64,000 nt of DNA from contig JAGZJZ010000022.1 of assembly GCA_018365455.1 (NCBI GenBank), positions 49,523-113,522 of the forward strand, written 5' to 3'. Every line of letters begins with the position of its first letter. The stretch's first letter is position 1. A program made the position numbers and the translations under genes. The notes below the pieces were generated by a model that saw only the letters and a list, made by a program, of their open reading frames with translations, was not told the origin of the DNA and made no database searches. The stretch is from Clostridiales bacterium. GTDB taxonomy: Bacteria > Bacillota > Clostridia > Lachnospirales > Lachnospiraceae. Positions 1 to 7,856 of this stretch are shown here, piece by piece.

Positions 1-106
1 CAATGATATAGCTGTAATTCATGGAAGTATTAATTTCAACAATCTCTACTTCCTGCCCTTCTTCCACAAGGCCCGGTCTTTCCATCTTAAACTGTTCTTC
101 TCGCAT
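1..106 (-). CDS. Hypothetical protein, N-terminal fragment (runs off left edge)
   Basis: The first 35 codons of a minus-strand gene are visible. The ATG at 106-104 is preceded by a GGAAAGG ribosome binding site about ten bases away, and the frame stays open to the window edge. The start of the product is MREEQFKMERPGLVEEGQEV, strongly charged, with no signal peptide or membrane segment. Too little is present to assign a family. The reading frame and ribosome binding site make it a likely real gene, but the function is unknown. Confidence 0.6.
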   Translation of the reverse strand, partial: MREEQFKMERPGLVEEGQEVEIVEINTSMNYSYII

Positions 107-393
107 TGATTTTCATTCCTTTCCATGGATATACCTCTAATATCTTAGTACATTCCTCCATATTTTGCAACCCTGCAATCTTTCATCCATCATTCTCAAC
201 CTATCATCTTTCATCTGAATCAACGCCTTTCTCCAGCACCCTTATCGTGCAGTTCATAGAGGAATACCGCATATAACTGCAATATCTCAATCACAAAATG
301 CTTTACCTTAAGCTGCATCGATTGAATGCCTTCCAGAACAGTGCTACACTTATCCCATGACCGCTGCAGATCAAAACGAAAGGAGCTGATTTT
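107..393. other. Intergenic region without recognisable gene
   Basis: About 290 bases lie between the minus-strand fragment and the plus-strand membrane protein gene. I see no ORF with a ribosome binding site. A short inverted repeat, GCAGTT (249-254) with AACTGC (275-280), is the only structure noticed. The last bases hold AAGGAG (380-385), the ribosome binding site of the next gene. Confidence 0.5.
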
Positions 394-1056
394 ATGAAAC
401 GGCGATACCTCATTTATAACATCCTAATGTGCCTGCCTGTGATTCTGACCCTGATCAGCATGCTTTTTCTTCCTGACAGAATCACCACTACTGCTCAATT
501 ATCTGGTACGGGAATGGACGTTATCGGAAGTAAATATGAACTGCTGATTTTCCCTGTTTTTACATTAGCACTCTGTGCATTTGTAAAGGTTATTCTAAAA
601 TCAAAGAATGCATATGCTGCCGGAATCATTCTGGTTGTTATTTTTAATCTCATCACAATCATTACTTTAGCAGGAACATTTTACATCGAAACTGATATGC
701 CTGCATTTTTGAAAAGTGGAATAAACTTTAAGCCTGCACTTGCCGTGGTTTCCTGGGTTTTTGGATTCTTTATTTTTGTCAGCGGAATATCCATGTGCTT
801 TGCTAAAAAGCCGGTTGGCATCTATTCTGTAATGAAAGCCCCGGGATCTGATAAAGTTTCGGATATCAAAAAATATAATCGCGCTGTGGGGTTCCTTTTT
901 ATGGGTTATTCCCTGTGCTTTATTGCCAGTGGATTTGTTGGACTTACCGATCAGACTTTGTGTACGGTCTGCCTTACTTTAAGCGGCATGCCGGGGTGTA
1001 TCATTGTTATGATCATCTACGAATGTGTCATTGCTAAAAAATATGTTTTAAGGTAA
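394..1056 (+). CDS. DUF1648 / SdpI-like integral membrane protein
   Basis: A 220-residue membrane protein with about six hydrophobic segments. The N-terminal third, roughly residues 15-55, has the DUF1648 pattern: a helix, then LPDRITTTAQLSGTGMD and GSKYELLIFPVF. That domain is found at the N-terminus of SdpI, the Bacillus immunity protein against the SdpC toxin, and in many uncharacterised membrane proteins. No toxin gene is visible next to it, so an immunity role is not supported. The start is decided by GAAAGGAG eight bases upstream. It appears monocistronic, since the next gene has its own promoter. Confidence 0.7.
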   Translation: MKRRYLIYNILMCLPVILTLISMLFLPDRITTTAQLSGTGMDVIGSKYELLIFPVFTLALCAFVKVILKSKNAYAAGIILVVIFNLITIITLAGTFYIETDMPAFLKSGINFKPALAVVSWVFGFFIFVSGISMCFAKKPVGIYSVMKAPGSDKVSDIKKYNRAVGFLFMGYSLCFIASGFVGLTDQTLCTVCLTLSGMPGCIIVMIIYECVIAKKYVLR

Positions 1057-1126
1057 ATATTACAGTTATGTTTTCCCCTCATATTGCAGATAGTATTAAG
1101 AAATATTACAAACTACAATAAAAACA

Positions 1127-1155
1127 TTTACAAATAGTAATGAAAACTATATAAT
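1127..1155 (+). promoter_or_regulatory. Sigma-A type promoter of the DUF1836 gene
   Basis: TTTACA (1127-1132) and a perfect TATAAT (1150-1155) are separated by 17 bases. Transcription would begin near 1162, leaving a leader of only about a dozen bases that is mostly ribosome binding site. Confidence 0.75.
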
Positions 1156-1174
1156 GTAATAAGAGGTGAACAAG

Positions 1175-1792
1175 ATGACAATAGATACAGATGATATGAT
1201 AAACAGCATAATGCGCAGCTTATCCAGAATTGATTATATCAAACCTGCAGATATTCCAAATATTGACCTATACATGGACCAGGTAACTACATTTATGGAT
1301 TCGCACTTAGCCCATTCGAAACGAAATTCAGATGATAAAATTTTGACAAAGACCATGATTAACAATTATGCGAAAAACGACCTGCTTCCGCCGCCGCTGA
1401 AGAAAAAGTATTCAAAAGAACATCTGCTGGTTTTGATTTTTATATATTATTTTAAAGGCGTGCTATCCATCACAGACATTCAGACACTGCTCCACCCCAT
1501 TACGGAAAAGTACTTTCACAATGAGACCGATTTTAATATGGAGTCACTCTACCAGGAAGTATTCAGTTTGGAGAAAAGCCAGGTAGATAAAATTTCTAAG
1601 GATATTTTGGAAAAATACAATACTTCCCAGAAGACCTTTGAAAATGCAGATGAAGAAGATCAGGGATTCCTGAAATACTTTTCTTTTATTTGTCTGCTGA
1701 GTTTTGATGTATATATTAAAAAGCAGCTGATTGAAAAATTAATTGATGAACTGCCGAAGAAAAATCCAGAAAAAGAAAAAAGTAAAAAATAA
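1175..1792 (+). CDS. DUF1836 domain protein, probable regulator
   Basis: A 205-residue soluble protein. The segment TKTMINNYAKNDLLPPP followed by KKYSKEHLL and LIFIYYFKGVLS is the signature of DUF1836, a family common in Clostridia and Lactobacillales with a MerR-like helix-turn-helix core. Its regulatory role is inferred from that fold and is not experimentally defined. The tail is very lysine rich. A GTG at 1166 also opens the frame, but AGAGGTG (1162-1168) is placed six bases before the ATG at 1175 and would overlap the GTG, so the ATG is preferred. The gene has its own promoter and ends in a terminator. Confidence 0.75.
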   Translation: MTIDTDDMINSIMRSLSRIDYIKPADIPNIDLYMDQVTTFMDSHLAHSKRNSDDKILTKTMINNYAKNDLLPPPLKKKYSKEHLLVLIFIYYFKGVLSITDIQTLLHPITEKYFHNETDFNMESLYQEVFSLEKSQVDKISKDILEKYNTSQKTFENADEEDQGFLKYFSFICLLSFDVYIKKQLIEKLIDELPKKNPEKEKSKK

Positions 1793-1798
1793 ATCATA

Positions 1799-1841
1799 AA
1801 AACAGGCAAAGTGCTTTCCAATAAGCTTCTTTGCCTGTTTT
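1799..1841. terminator. Bidirectional intrinsic terminator
   Basis: AAAACAGGCAAAG (1799-1811) pairs exactly with CTTTGCCTGTTTT (1829-1841). It lies between the convergent DUF1836 and yerC-like genes, with A/T tracts on both sides, so it can serve both. Confidence 0.85.
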
Positions 1842-1866
1842 ATATTCTAATATCCTGTTTTCATTA

Positions 1867-2163
1867 TTACTGCTTTTTTTCCTGCATACGGTCAAATACC
1901 ATTTCATAACCGTCATTACCATAGTTCAATGATCGGTTTACCCTGCTGATGGTTGCTGTGGATGCCCCTGTCTTTTCTGCAATTTCCAGATAAGTCTTAT
2001 GCTCTCTCAGCATCTTAGCCACCTCAAAACGCTGTGATAAAGAAAGCAATTCATTAACAGTACATACGTCTTCAAAGAACAAATAACATTCTTCTTTATC
2101 TTTTAAGTTTAAAATAGCCTCAAACAGTTGGTCTACTGCTTCTGTCCTGATTTTTTTGCTCAT
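1867..2163 (-). CDS. YerC/YecD family TrpR-related protein
   Basis: A 98-residue protein of the YerC/YecD family, a small all-helical group related to the tryptophan repressor TrpR. The helix-turn-helix is near residues 56-80 (TYLEIAEKTGASTATISRVN), and the upstream part resembles the TrpR dimerisation helices (CYLFFEDVCTVNELLSL). DNA binding is expected, but ligand and targets are unknown. The ribosome binding site GAAGGGG lies just upstream of the ATG at 2163. It is transcribed on its own from a promoter at 2201-2229 and ends in the shared terminator at 1799-1841. Confidence 0.85.
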   Translation of the reverse strand: MSKKIRTEAVDQLFEAILNLKDKEECYLFFEDVCTVNELLSLSQRFEVAKMLREHKTYLEIAEKTGASTATISRVNRSLNYGNDGYEMVFDRMQEKKQ

Positions 2164-2200
2164 AAAATTACCCCTTCATTCGTTCGTCGTTGTACTTTAT

Positions 2201-2229
2201 ATATTAGCACAGCAAAACTTTAGTGTAAA
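2201..2229 (-). promoter_or_regulatory. Promoter of the yerC-like gene
   Basis: On the minus strand TTTACA (2229-2224) and TAATAT (2206-2201) are separated by exactly 17 bases. The -10 is imperfect (4 of 6). Confidence 0.55.
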
Positions 2230-2234
2230 GAAGT

Positions 2235-2957
2235 TTATCGATTTTTATAACGGTTGATATACTTTTTATATTCGTCTACAGAACGATTTACGATCAGTTC
2301 TTCCGGAAATTCAAAACACTCAAACAACTGGTCGATAAACTGATGATTCCCTACATCTGCAGCACAGTGAGCATCACTGCCTAAGATAATAGGCACCTGA
2401 TATTTCTTACACATTTCCAACATTGCGATATCATTCGGAATTGGATTTTCCCTGGCTCCAAGGGGATGTAAGGAATTGTTGTTAAGTTCTAACAATACCT
2501 GATGCTCTTTTGCCCCCAGTACCAGTGCTTCGTAGTCCAGCGGGAAGCGGCTGTCATCGGGATGCCCGATTATGTTGATATACGGATTCTTCATGGCATT
2601 CAGACATGCCCTTGTATTCTCTTCTCTTGTTCCTGATTTGATGCAGGGTGTGTGCAGGCTTGCAATTGCCACATCCATTTTCTTAAGCAGGCTGTCATCC
2701 ATGTCCAGATTACCGTCATAATCTAAAATATTAACTTCCGCACCGAATAAAACTTCTATCCCACACATGCTGCGCTCTAAAATACGCAGGTTCATGAAGT
2801 AGTACTCATGGCAGGTTCCCGGCATCTTGGGCGCGTGCTCGGTAATGCCCAGCAGTTCCAGCCCCTTTGCCGCAGCCTGGTAGGCCATTTCGTGTATTGT
2901 ACTGTATGCATGTCCGCTGGCCAGCGTATGTGTATGTGAATCTAATACGTATTTCAT
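2235..2957 (-). CDS. PHP-domain phosphatase (YcdX family)
   Basis: A 240-residue PHP-superfamily metallohydrolase of the YcdX type. Metal ligands are visible in order: DSHTHT (residues 6-11) with a following H, E and H in ITEHAP (about 39-44), E in FGAEVNI, H in ASLHTP, H in IIGHPDD, and the GSDAH motif near residue 194. YcdX enzymes bind a trinuclear zinc site and hydrolyse phosphate esters; the substrate is unknown here. Length matches the family. The ATG at 2957 has AGAAGG upstream. A short ORF and a consensus promoter precede it and are described separately. Confidence 0.85.
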   Translation of the reverse strand: MKYVLDSHTHTLASGHAYSTIHEMAYQAAAKGLELLGITEHAPKMPGTCHEYYFMNLRILERSMCGIEVLFGAEVNILDYDGNLDMDDSLLKKMDVAIASLHTPCIKSGTREENTRACLNAMKNPYINIIGHPDDSRFPLDYEALVLGAKEHQVLLELNNNSLHPLGARENPIPNDIAMLEMCKKYQVPIILGSDAHCAADVGNHQFIDQLFECFEFPEELIVNRSVDEYKKYINRYKNR

Positions 2958-2989
2958 CTCGTTAACCTTCTTTCTCTTCTAACAGCTCA

Positions 2990-3091
2990 TCAAGCTTTAT
3001 GAGCTTCCAGTACTTCCTGCGGCCAGAAATCAAACTCGCCGGATGGAGTACGTAAGCGCATTAAAAAATATCTTTCTGTACGCTCTAACAT
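2990..3091 (-). CDS. Possible 33-residue leader ORF upstream of the PHP gene
   Basis: This ORF encodes a 33-residue peptide (MLERTERYFLMRLRTPSGEF and 13 more residues, ending EAHKA) and stops 32 bases before the PHP phosphatase start. The ATG lies four bases after a perfect TATAAT, so the transcript would be leaderless or start inside the codon. An internal ATG at residue 11 would give 23 residues, but no good ribosome binding site is seen for either. It could be a leader peptide, a remnant, or simply untranslated leader sequence. Confidence 0.25.
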   Translation of the reverse strand: MLERTERYFLMRLRTPSGEFDFWPQEVLEAHKA

Positions 3092-3095
3092 GGTT

Positions 3096-3124
3096 ATTAT
3101 ACGTGTTTCCTCTGGAAATTTCAA
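3096..3124 (-). promoter_or_regulatory. Near-consensus sigma-A promoter for the PHP phosphatase gene
   Basis: TTGAAA (3124-3119), a 17-base spacer and TATAAT (3101-3096) read leftwards toward the PHP gene. Eleven of twelve hexamer positions match consensus. Confidence 0.8.
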
Positions 3125-3176
3125 GTTCCGATTTCCCGTTGTGATCATTTTGTATCATGGTGAGTGTCTTTCACAG

Positions 3177-3206
3177 AAAAACAGCCCGGCTAAAACACCG
3201 GGCTGT
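3177..3206 (-). terminator. Intrinsic terminator of the OPT-PqqD-like operon
   Basis: ACAGCCCGG (3181-3189) and CCGGGCTGT (3198-3206) form a 9-bp G+C-rich stem with an 8-base loop, followed on the minus strand by a T-run. Confidence 0.9.
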
Positions 3207-3212
3207 CTGTAA

Positions 3213-3575
3213 TTATTTTTTCTTTTTCTTTTCACTCACATAACCAATAAAATTGTTCTGATACAAGGTCTGAAAAAATCTCGTCATACGCTCGTACAAC
3301 GGATCGGCTTTATCGCCAAACTGTTCTTTCATCTCATTTGCGATTTGAAATACTGTTTTTTTGCCATCCATCAGCTGCCACGCAAAGCTCCCGTAGTTAT
3401 CCAGTGTAATATGACTGAATCTGGGTCTTTTAAATACTTTCTGGGCAATCCAATTGTAGAAGCCTCTATTTTCCATGTGAACGACTACGTTCCCTTTTTT
3501 ATCCAGATCCCATTCAAACTTGGGATTACAGATTGGAACAAAGTCAAGATAATTCTTCTTGTTTTTCTTTGCCAT
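3213..3575 (-). CDS. PqqD-like small protein
   Basis: A 120-residue basic protein whose C-terminal half matches the PqqD fold: YGSFAWQLMDGKKTVFQIAN, then FGDKADPLYERMTRFFQTL and NNFIGYV. PqqD-family proteins are peptide-binding chaperones that present precursor peptides to radical SAM enzymes. No radical SAM gene or precursor peptide is visible here; instead the gene sits two bases after an OPT transporter gene and ahead of a terminator. A role in binding the transported peptide is inference only. The start follows CTAAGG. The last seven residues are EKKKKKK-like and may be disordered. Confidence 0.7.
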   Translation of the reverse strand: MAKKNKKNYLDFVPICNPKFEWDLDKKGNVVVHMENRGFYNWIAQKVFKRPRFSHITLDNYGSFAWQLMDGKKTVFQIANEMKEQFGDKADPLYERMTRFFQTLYQNNFIGYVSEKKKKK

Positions 3576-3577
3576 TC

Positions 3578-5518
3578 TTATGCCTTAGCTTTCTTTTCCT
3601 TTAGGAATAAAGAGAACTTCAATAATGAGAAGATTAAAAGTGCAAAGAAGATTAATCCAACGATCTTAGCAACACTTTCCGGGAATATTCCTCCGCCGAT
3701 TTTTGCAAGGGCATCTCCAAGAGATCCGCCTGACATCGGAATAATAGCAAATACTGCTAAAAGAATACCAATTAAACCTTCTCCGGCAATCAGACCAGAA
3801 CAGTAAAGAACACCGCCGTCGATGGCATTTTTCTTCTTCTTCTCGTCCATTCCCTTTTTCTTTTCAATAAATAATCTTACAAGTCCACCAGCCATCATAG
3901 GTGTGCTTAAGTGGATTGGCAGATATAAACCAACTGCAAATGGAAGTACCGGAATACCTAATACTTCTACTACCAGTGCGATAAACACACCGGCAAATAC
4001 CAGGTTCCATGGTAAGTTACCGCCCATAACACCTTCTACTACCATCTTCATCAGAGTAGCCTGTGGTGCAGGAAGTTCAGCAGAACCATATCCCCATGCT
4101 TCATTTAACAGATATAAGATACCGCCGATCGCAATCGCTGCTGCTAATACACCGATAATCTCACCAATCTGCTGCTTCTTAGGTGTGGCACCTAAAATAT
4201 AACCTGTCTTTAAATCCTGTGACGTATCGCCTGCAATAGCAGCGATAATACAGATAACAGAACCGATTGCGATTGCAGCTGTCATTCCGCCCTGTCCAAC
4301 CTGTCCGGTTGCTTTTAACGCCATAGATGAAATCAACAGAGTTGCAATAGCCATACCGGAAACCGGGTTGTTACTACTTCCAATCAATCCAACCATACGT
4401 GAAGATACGGTTGCAAAGAAGAATCCGAATACTACGATCAGAATAGCACTGAATAAGTTAACCGGAATAATCGGGATCAGCCAGATAGCAATTGCCAGTG
4501 CCAGGATAGAGATAATAATAACCGGCATGGAAAGATCCTGGTCAGTACGAATGCTGGAATTAGCAGCTGCGCCTTTTCCGTATCCCTTAATAGCATCCTT
4601 AAATGTTTTGATAATGAGTGGCAGTGACTTGATTAAGCTTAAGATACCGCCGCATGCTACAGCTCCTGCACCAATGTACTTGATGTAGTTAGACCAGATA
4701 CCAAAAGATCCGCCCTCTTCATAGATCTGAGCGATTGGCACGGTAGCCGGGAACAATGTAACATTTGAACCGAATAATACGATTAATGGCATTAATACAA
4801 ACCATCCAAGTACACCACCTGCAAACAGATATGATGAAATCTTTGGTCCGCAGATATAACCAACACCTAAAAGCGCTGGTAATACGTCCATACCAACACC
4901 CGCTCCTTTGTAAGCAGGAATTTCATAATGTACTTCACTTGGGAATAATTTAAATCCGTCTGTGATAAATTTGTAAGCTGCTGCGATACCTAAACCGGCA
5001 AATACAGTAGAGGCTTTTGCACCACCCTGCTCACCAGCTAAAAGAACTTCCGCACATGCCATACCTTCCGGATATGGAAGTGTTCCGTGTTCCTGTACAA
5101 TTAACGCTTTACGAAGAGGTACCATAAAGAGAACTCCTAATGTACCGCCGATAAATGCAATAATTGCGATTTCAAGTAAAGAAGGTGCAGCTGTTCCCCA
5201 CTCTTTTGCCCACAAAAATAACGCTGGCAGTGTGAAAATAGCTCCTGCAGCTACAGACTCACCGGCAGAACCAATTGTCTGTACCATGTTGTTCTCCAAT
5301 ACGGAGTCTTTTCTCAAAATGACGCGGATAACGCCCATTGAGATAACGGCTGCTGGAATTGATGCAGATACGGTCATACCTACACGAAGACCAAGATACG
5401 CATTCGCACCGCCGAACAGAACAGCCAGCAATACACCCAGGATGATGGCTGTTGGCGTAAATTCCGGAACTGACTTATCAGCAGGAATATACGGCTTGAA
5501 ACTTTGTTTTTCGTTCAT
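3578..5518 (-). CDS. OPT-family oligopeptide transporter
   Basis: A 646-residue polytopic membrane protein of the OPT/YSL superfamily, with about 15 hydrophobic segments. Typical OPT motifs include the N-terminal FTPTAIILGVLLAVLFGGAN-AYLGLRVGMTVSASIPAAV region and GSAGESVAAGAIFTLPALFL. Bacterial OPT proteins import oligopeptides with proton coupling, at the cytoplasmic membrane; substrate here is unknown. It is the first gene of a two-gene operon with the PqqD-like protein. The promoter is at 5553-5582, and AAAGGGAGAAAG precedes the start. Confidence 0.9.
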   Translation of the reverse strand: MNEKQSFKPYIPADKSVPEFTPTAIILGVLLAVLFGGANAYLGLRVGMTVSASIPAAVISMGVIRVILRKDSVLENNMVQTIGSAGESVAAGAIFTLPALFLWAKEWGTAAPSLLEIAIIAFIGGTLGVLFMVPLRKALIVQEHGTLPYPEGMACAEVLLAGEQGGAKASTVFAGLGIAAAYKFITDGFKLFPSEVHYEIPAYKGAGVGMDVLPALLGVGYICGPKISSYLFAGGVLGWFVLMPLIVLFGSNVTLFPATVPIAQIYEEGGSFGIWSNYIKYIGAGAVACGGILSLIKSLPLIIKTFKDAIKGYGKGAAANSSIRTDQDLSMPVIIISILALAIAIWLIPIIPVNLFSAILIVVFGFFFATVSSRMVGLIGSSNNPVSGMAIATLLISSMALKATGQVGQGGMTAAIAIGSVICIIAAIAGDTSQDLKTGYILGATPKKQQIGEIIGVLAAAIAIGGILYLLNEAWGYGSAELPAPQATLMKMVVEGVMGGNLPWNLVFAGVFIALVVEVLGIPVLPFAVGLYLPIHLSTPMMAGGLVRLFIEKKKGMDEKKKKNAIDGGVLYCSGLIAGEGLIGILLAVFAIIPMSGGSLGDALAKIGGGIFPESVAKIVGLIFFALLIFSLLKFSLFLKEKKAKA

Positions 5519-5552
5519 GTGTCTTTCTCCCTTTATCTTTTTTGTTCGTGTT

Positions 5553-5582
5553 ATTATAACATGATTTTGTTTATAATATCAA
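5553..5582 (-). promoter_or_regulatory. Promoter of the OPT operon
   Basis: TTGATA (5582-5577) and TATAAT (5558-5553) separated by 18 bases on the minus strand. Confidence 0.7.
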
Positions 5583-5709
5583 CTAATTTTACATAATTTC
5601 TTTAGTATTTGTTAATGTTTTTCATTTATCTTTTAGATTTGTTGGTTTTCTTTGCAACTTTTACGCAATTTTTCATATCTTATAGCATTAGAACTTTTGG
5701 AGGTAAGTT

Positions 5710-6705
5710 ATGAAAAAAAAGCTTTTACTGCTGGCTGCTGTTACGGTTCTTCTGGCATTGACCTGTATCGGCTGTAAAAAAGAATCGGACACACTCACCA
5801 AAGTTACACTGAATGAAGTGGCACATTCCATCTTCTATGCACCCCAATATGTGGCGATTCAGGAAGGTTATTTCGCAGAAGAAGGAATTGATCTGGAGCT
5901 TGTCACAGGATTTGGTGCGGACAAAACCATGACCGCCGTAGTATCGGGGGATGCCGATATCGGATTTATGGGAAGCGAATCAACCATTTACGCCTACAAC
6001 GAAGGAGCCTCAGATTATGTGGTAAACTTTGCCCAGCTCACACAGCGTGCAGGAAACTTCCTGGTTGCAAGGCAGGATATGCCTGATTTTACCTGGACTG
6101 ACCTGAAAGGAAAAAATGTTCTTGGCGGCCGAAAAGGCGGAATGCCTGAAATGGTATTCGAGTACATCTTAAAACAAAACGGAATCAATCCGGCAGCTGA
6201 TTTAAATATCGACCAAAGCATTGATTTCGGTTCTACCGCAGCTGCATTTTCCGGCGGCCAGGGAGACTTTACCGTGGAATTTGAACCTGGTGCCACTTCT
6301 CTTGAAAAAGAAGGCAGCGGTCACGTAGTTGCCTCTCTTGGTACGGATTCCGGTTATGTGCCATACACCGCATACAGTGCCAAAGGCAGTTTCATCAAGA
6401 AGAATCCTGAAATTATCCAGGGCTTCACCGATGCTCTGCAAAAAGGTATGGACTATGTGAATTCCCACACACCGGAAGAAATCGCAAAAATTATTGAACC
6501 CCAGTTTAAAGAAACTGATCTGGCAACCATTACTACCATTGTAAAACGTTATCACGAACAGGAAACCTGGAAAGATAACATGGTATTTGAAGAAAACAGT
6601 TTTAATCTGCTTCAGGATATCCTGGAAAATGCAGGAGAACTCAGCCAGCGTGCACCTTATGATAAACTGGTTAATACTAGTTTTGCCCAAAAAGCGGCAA
6701 AATAA
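5710..6705 (+). CDS. Orphan NitT/TauT-type ABC solute-binding lipoprotein
   Basis: A 331-residue lipoprotein with the lipobox LTCIGC at residues 18-23. The mature part has the SsuA/THI5-like fold of NitT/TauT and thiamine-precursor binding proteins: APQYVAIQEGYFAEEGIDLELV, then TAVVSGDADIGFMG, LKGKNVLGGRKGGMPEM and a C-terminal RYHEQETWKDN helix. These proteins deliver nitrate, sulfonates, taurine or pyrimidine precursors to an ABC importer. No permease or ATPase gene adjoins it, so partners must be elsewhere. GGAGG precedes the ATG. The gene ends in a terminator whose stem starts at its own stop codon. Confidence 0.85.
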   Translation: MKKKLLLLAAVTVLLALTCIGCKKESDTLTKVTLNEVAHSIFYAPQYVAIQEGYFAEEGIDLELVTGFGADKTMTAVVSGDADIGFMGSESTIYAYNEGASDYVVNFAQLTQRAGNFLVARQDMPDFTWTDLKGKNVLGGRKGGMPEMVFEYILKQNGINPAADLNIDQSIDFGSTAAAFSGGQGDFTVEFEPGATSLEKEGSGHVVASLGTDSGYVPYTAYSAKGSFIKKNPEIIQGFTDALQKGMDYVNSHTPEEIAKIIEPQFKETDLATITTIVKRYHEQETWKDNMVFEENSFNLLQDILENAGELSQRAPYDKLVNTSFAQKAAK

Positions 6706-6750
6706 CAATAAAATGCCATCTGCCTCTCTGCAGATGGCATTTTATTGTTA
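6703..6750. terminator. Long perfect-stem intrinsic terminator overlapping a stop codon
   Basis: A 21-base arm at 6703-6723 (core AAAATGCCATCTGC) pairs perfectly with 6730-6750 (core GCAGATGGCATTTT) around a 6-base loop. The left arm begins with the TAA stop of the lipoprotein gene. The outer A/T part provides U-tracts for both strands. Confidence 0.9.
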
Positions 6751-6835
6751 TCGTTGTCTGTTGTCCTGCAATCGATAACTGCTCCGGGCCTGTAATTTTT
6801 TGCCATAATTAAACCCTACTCTCCTTTTATTTTAA

Positions 6836-7696
6836 TCAGTCAAAATATTTAATGAGCGCCTGGGTACCAAGATCACCGTCCCCTCTTTTTTCCAGTTCTT
6901 CGTATGCCGCAAGGGTCTGATTCAGCACACTTAAGGTCAGTCCATCTGCCTCAGCCTCTTCTTTTGCCAGCTTCATATCTTTAATAAAATGCTTGATAAA
7001 AAATCCCGGTGCATAGTCCTGTTTCAGCATTTTATCAGCCTGCATTTCCAGCTGCCTGCTTCCTGCCGCCCCTGTCGCCACGGAATCCAGAACCGTTTGT
7101 ATATTCAGTCCCTTCTCTTTTCCATAGGCAAATGCTTCGCAGATACCGGATATTGTACCTGCTATCATGATCTGGTTCACCATTTTGGTATGCTGTCCGC
7201 TTCCGGCTTTCCCTTCCAGATGAATGTTCTTACCCATTGCCTCAAAGATCGGGAGACATTTCTCATATGCCTGTAGATCCCCCCCTGCCAATATGGACAG
7301 GGTGCCATTTTTAGCACCTACATCTCCTCCGGTAACAGGCGCATCCAGAGCGTAAATCCCGCGTTTTTTGGCTTCTTCATAGATGTCTTTGGCTAATTTG
7401 GGACTTGAGGTTGTCATATCAATAACATACGTTCCTTCCGAAACATTCTCCAGTATGCCATCCTTTCCAAAATAGACTTCTCTCACATCTTTTGGAAAGC
7501 CTACAATTGTGATCACCGCGTCACAGCCATTTACGCACTCCGGTATAGTTGGATGATAAACGGCTCCTTCTGCTATCACATCTTCCGTTTTTGCCTTATT
7601 TCTGGCATAGAAAGAAATTTCATATCCCGCTTTCATTAAATTCCTTACCATTGATTTTCCCATAATTCCAACACCGATAAAACCAATCTTCTTCAT
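6836..7696 (-). CDS. NAD(P)-dependent beta-hydroxyacid dehydrogenase (GarR/HIBADH family)
   Basis: A 286-residue member of the 3-hydroxyisobutyrate / tartronate-semialdehyde reductase family. It shows the Rossmann motif GFIGVGIMGKSM at the N-terminus, the substrate motif DAPVTGGDVGAKNGTLSI, and the catalytic lysine in GSGQHTKMVNQI. Such enzymes reduce or oxidise short beta-hydroxy acids; the exact substrate cannot be read from sequence. The frame is open to an ATG at 7717, but AAGGAG (7710-7705) sits eight bases before the ATG at 7696, giving MKKIGFIG as the start. It is transcribed alone. Confidence 0.85.
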   Translation of the reverse strand: MKKIGFIGVGIMGKSMVRNLMKAGYEISFYARNKAKTEDVIAEGAVYHPTIPECVNGCDAVITIVGFPKDVREVYFGKDGILENVSEGTYVIDMTTSSPKLAKDIYEEAKKRGIYALDAPVTGGDVGAKNGTLSILAGGDLQAYEKCLPIFEAMGKNIHLEGKAGSGQHTKMVNQIMIAGTISGICEAFAYGKEKGLNIQTVLDSVATGAAGSRQLEMQADKMLKQDYAPGFFIKHFIKDMKLAKEEAEADGLTLSVLNQTLAAYEELEKRGDGDLGTQALIKYFD

Positions 7697-7856
7697 GTCA
7701 CCGTCTCCTTTTCCCATAGGGTATTCGTACTGCAGAACTTTTTATGCAGCAGGGGTAAAGCAATAACTTTATTTTACCTGCACTAATACCTGAATGTCAA
7801 TAGTTCCTGTTTCGAACCAGGAATTTTAAACTCCTTCTGAACACAGGCTTGAACCC

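Noticed and set aside
394..1056. DUF1648/SdpI-like protein as immunity gene of a toxin cassette
   Set aside because: No neighbouring toxin or SdpAB-like genes; the domain alone does not indicate immunity.
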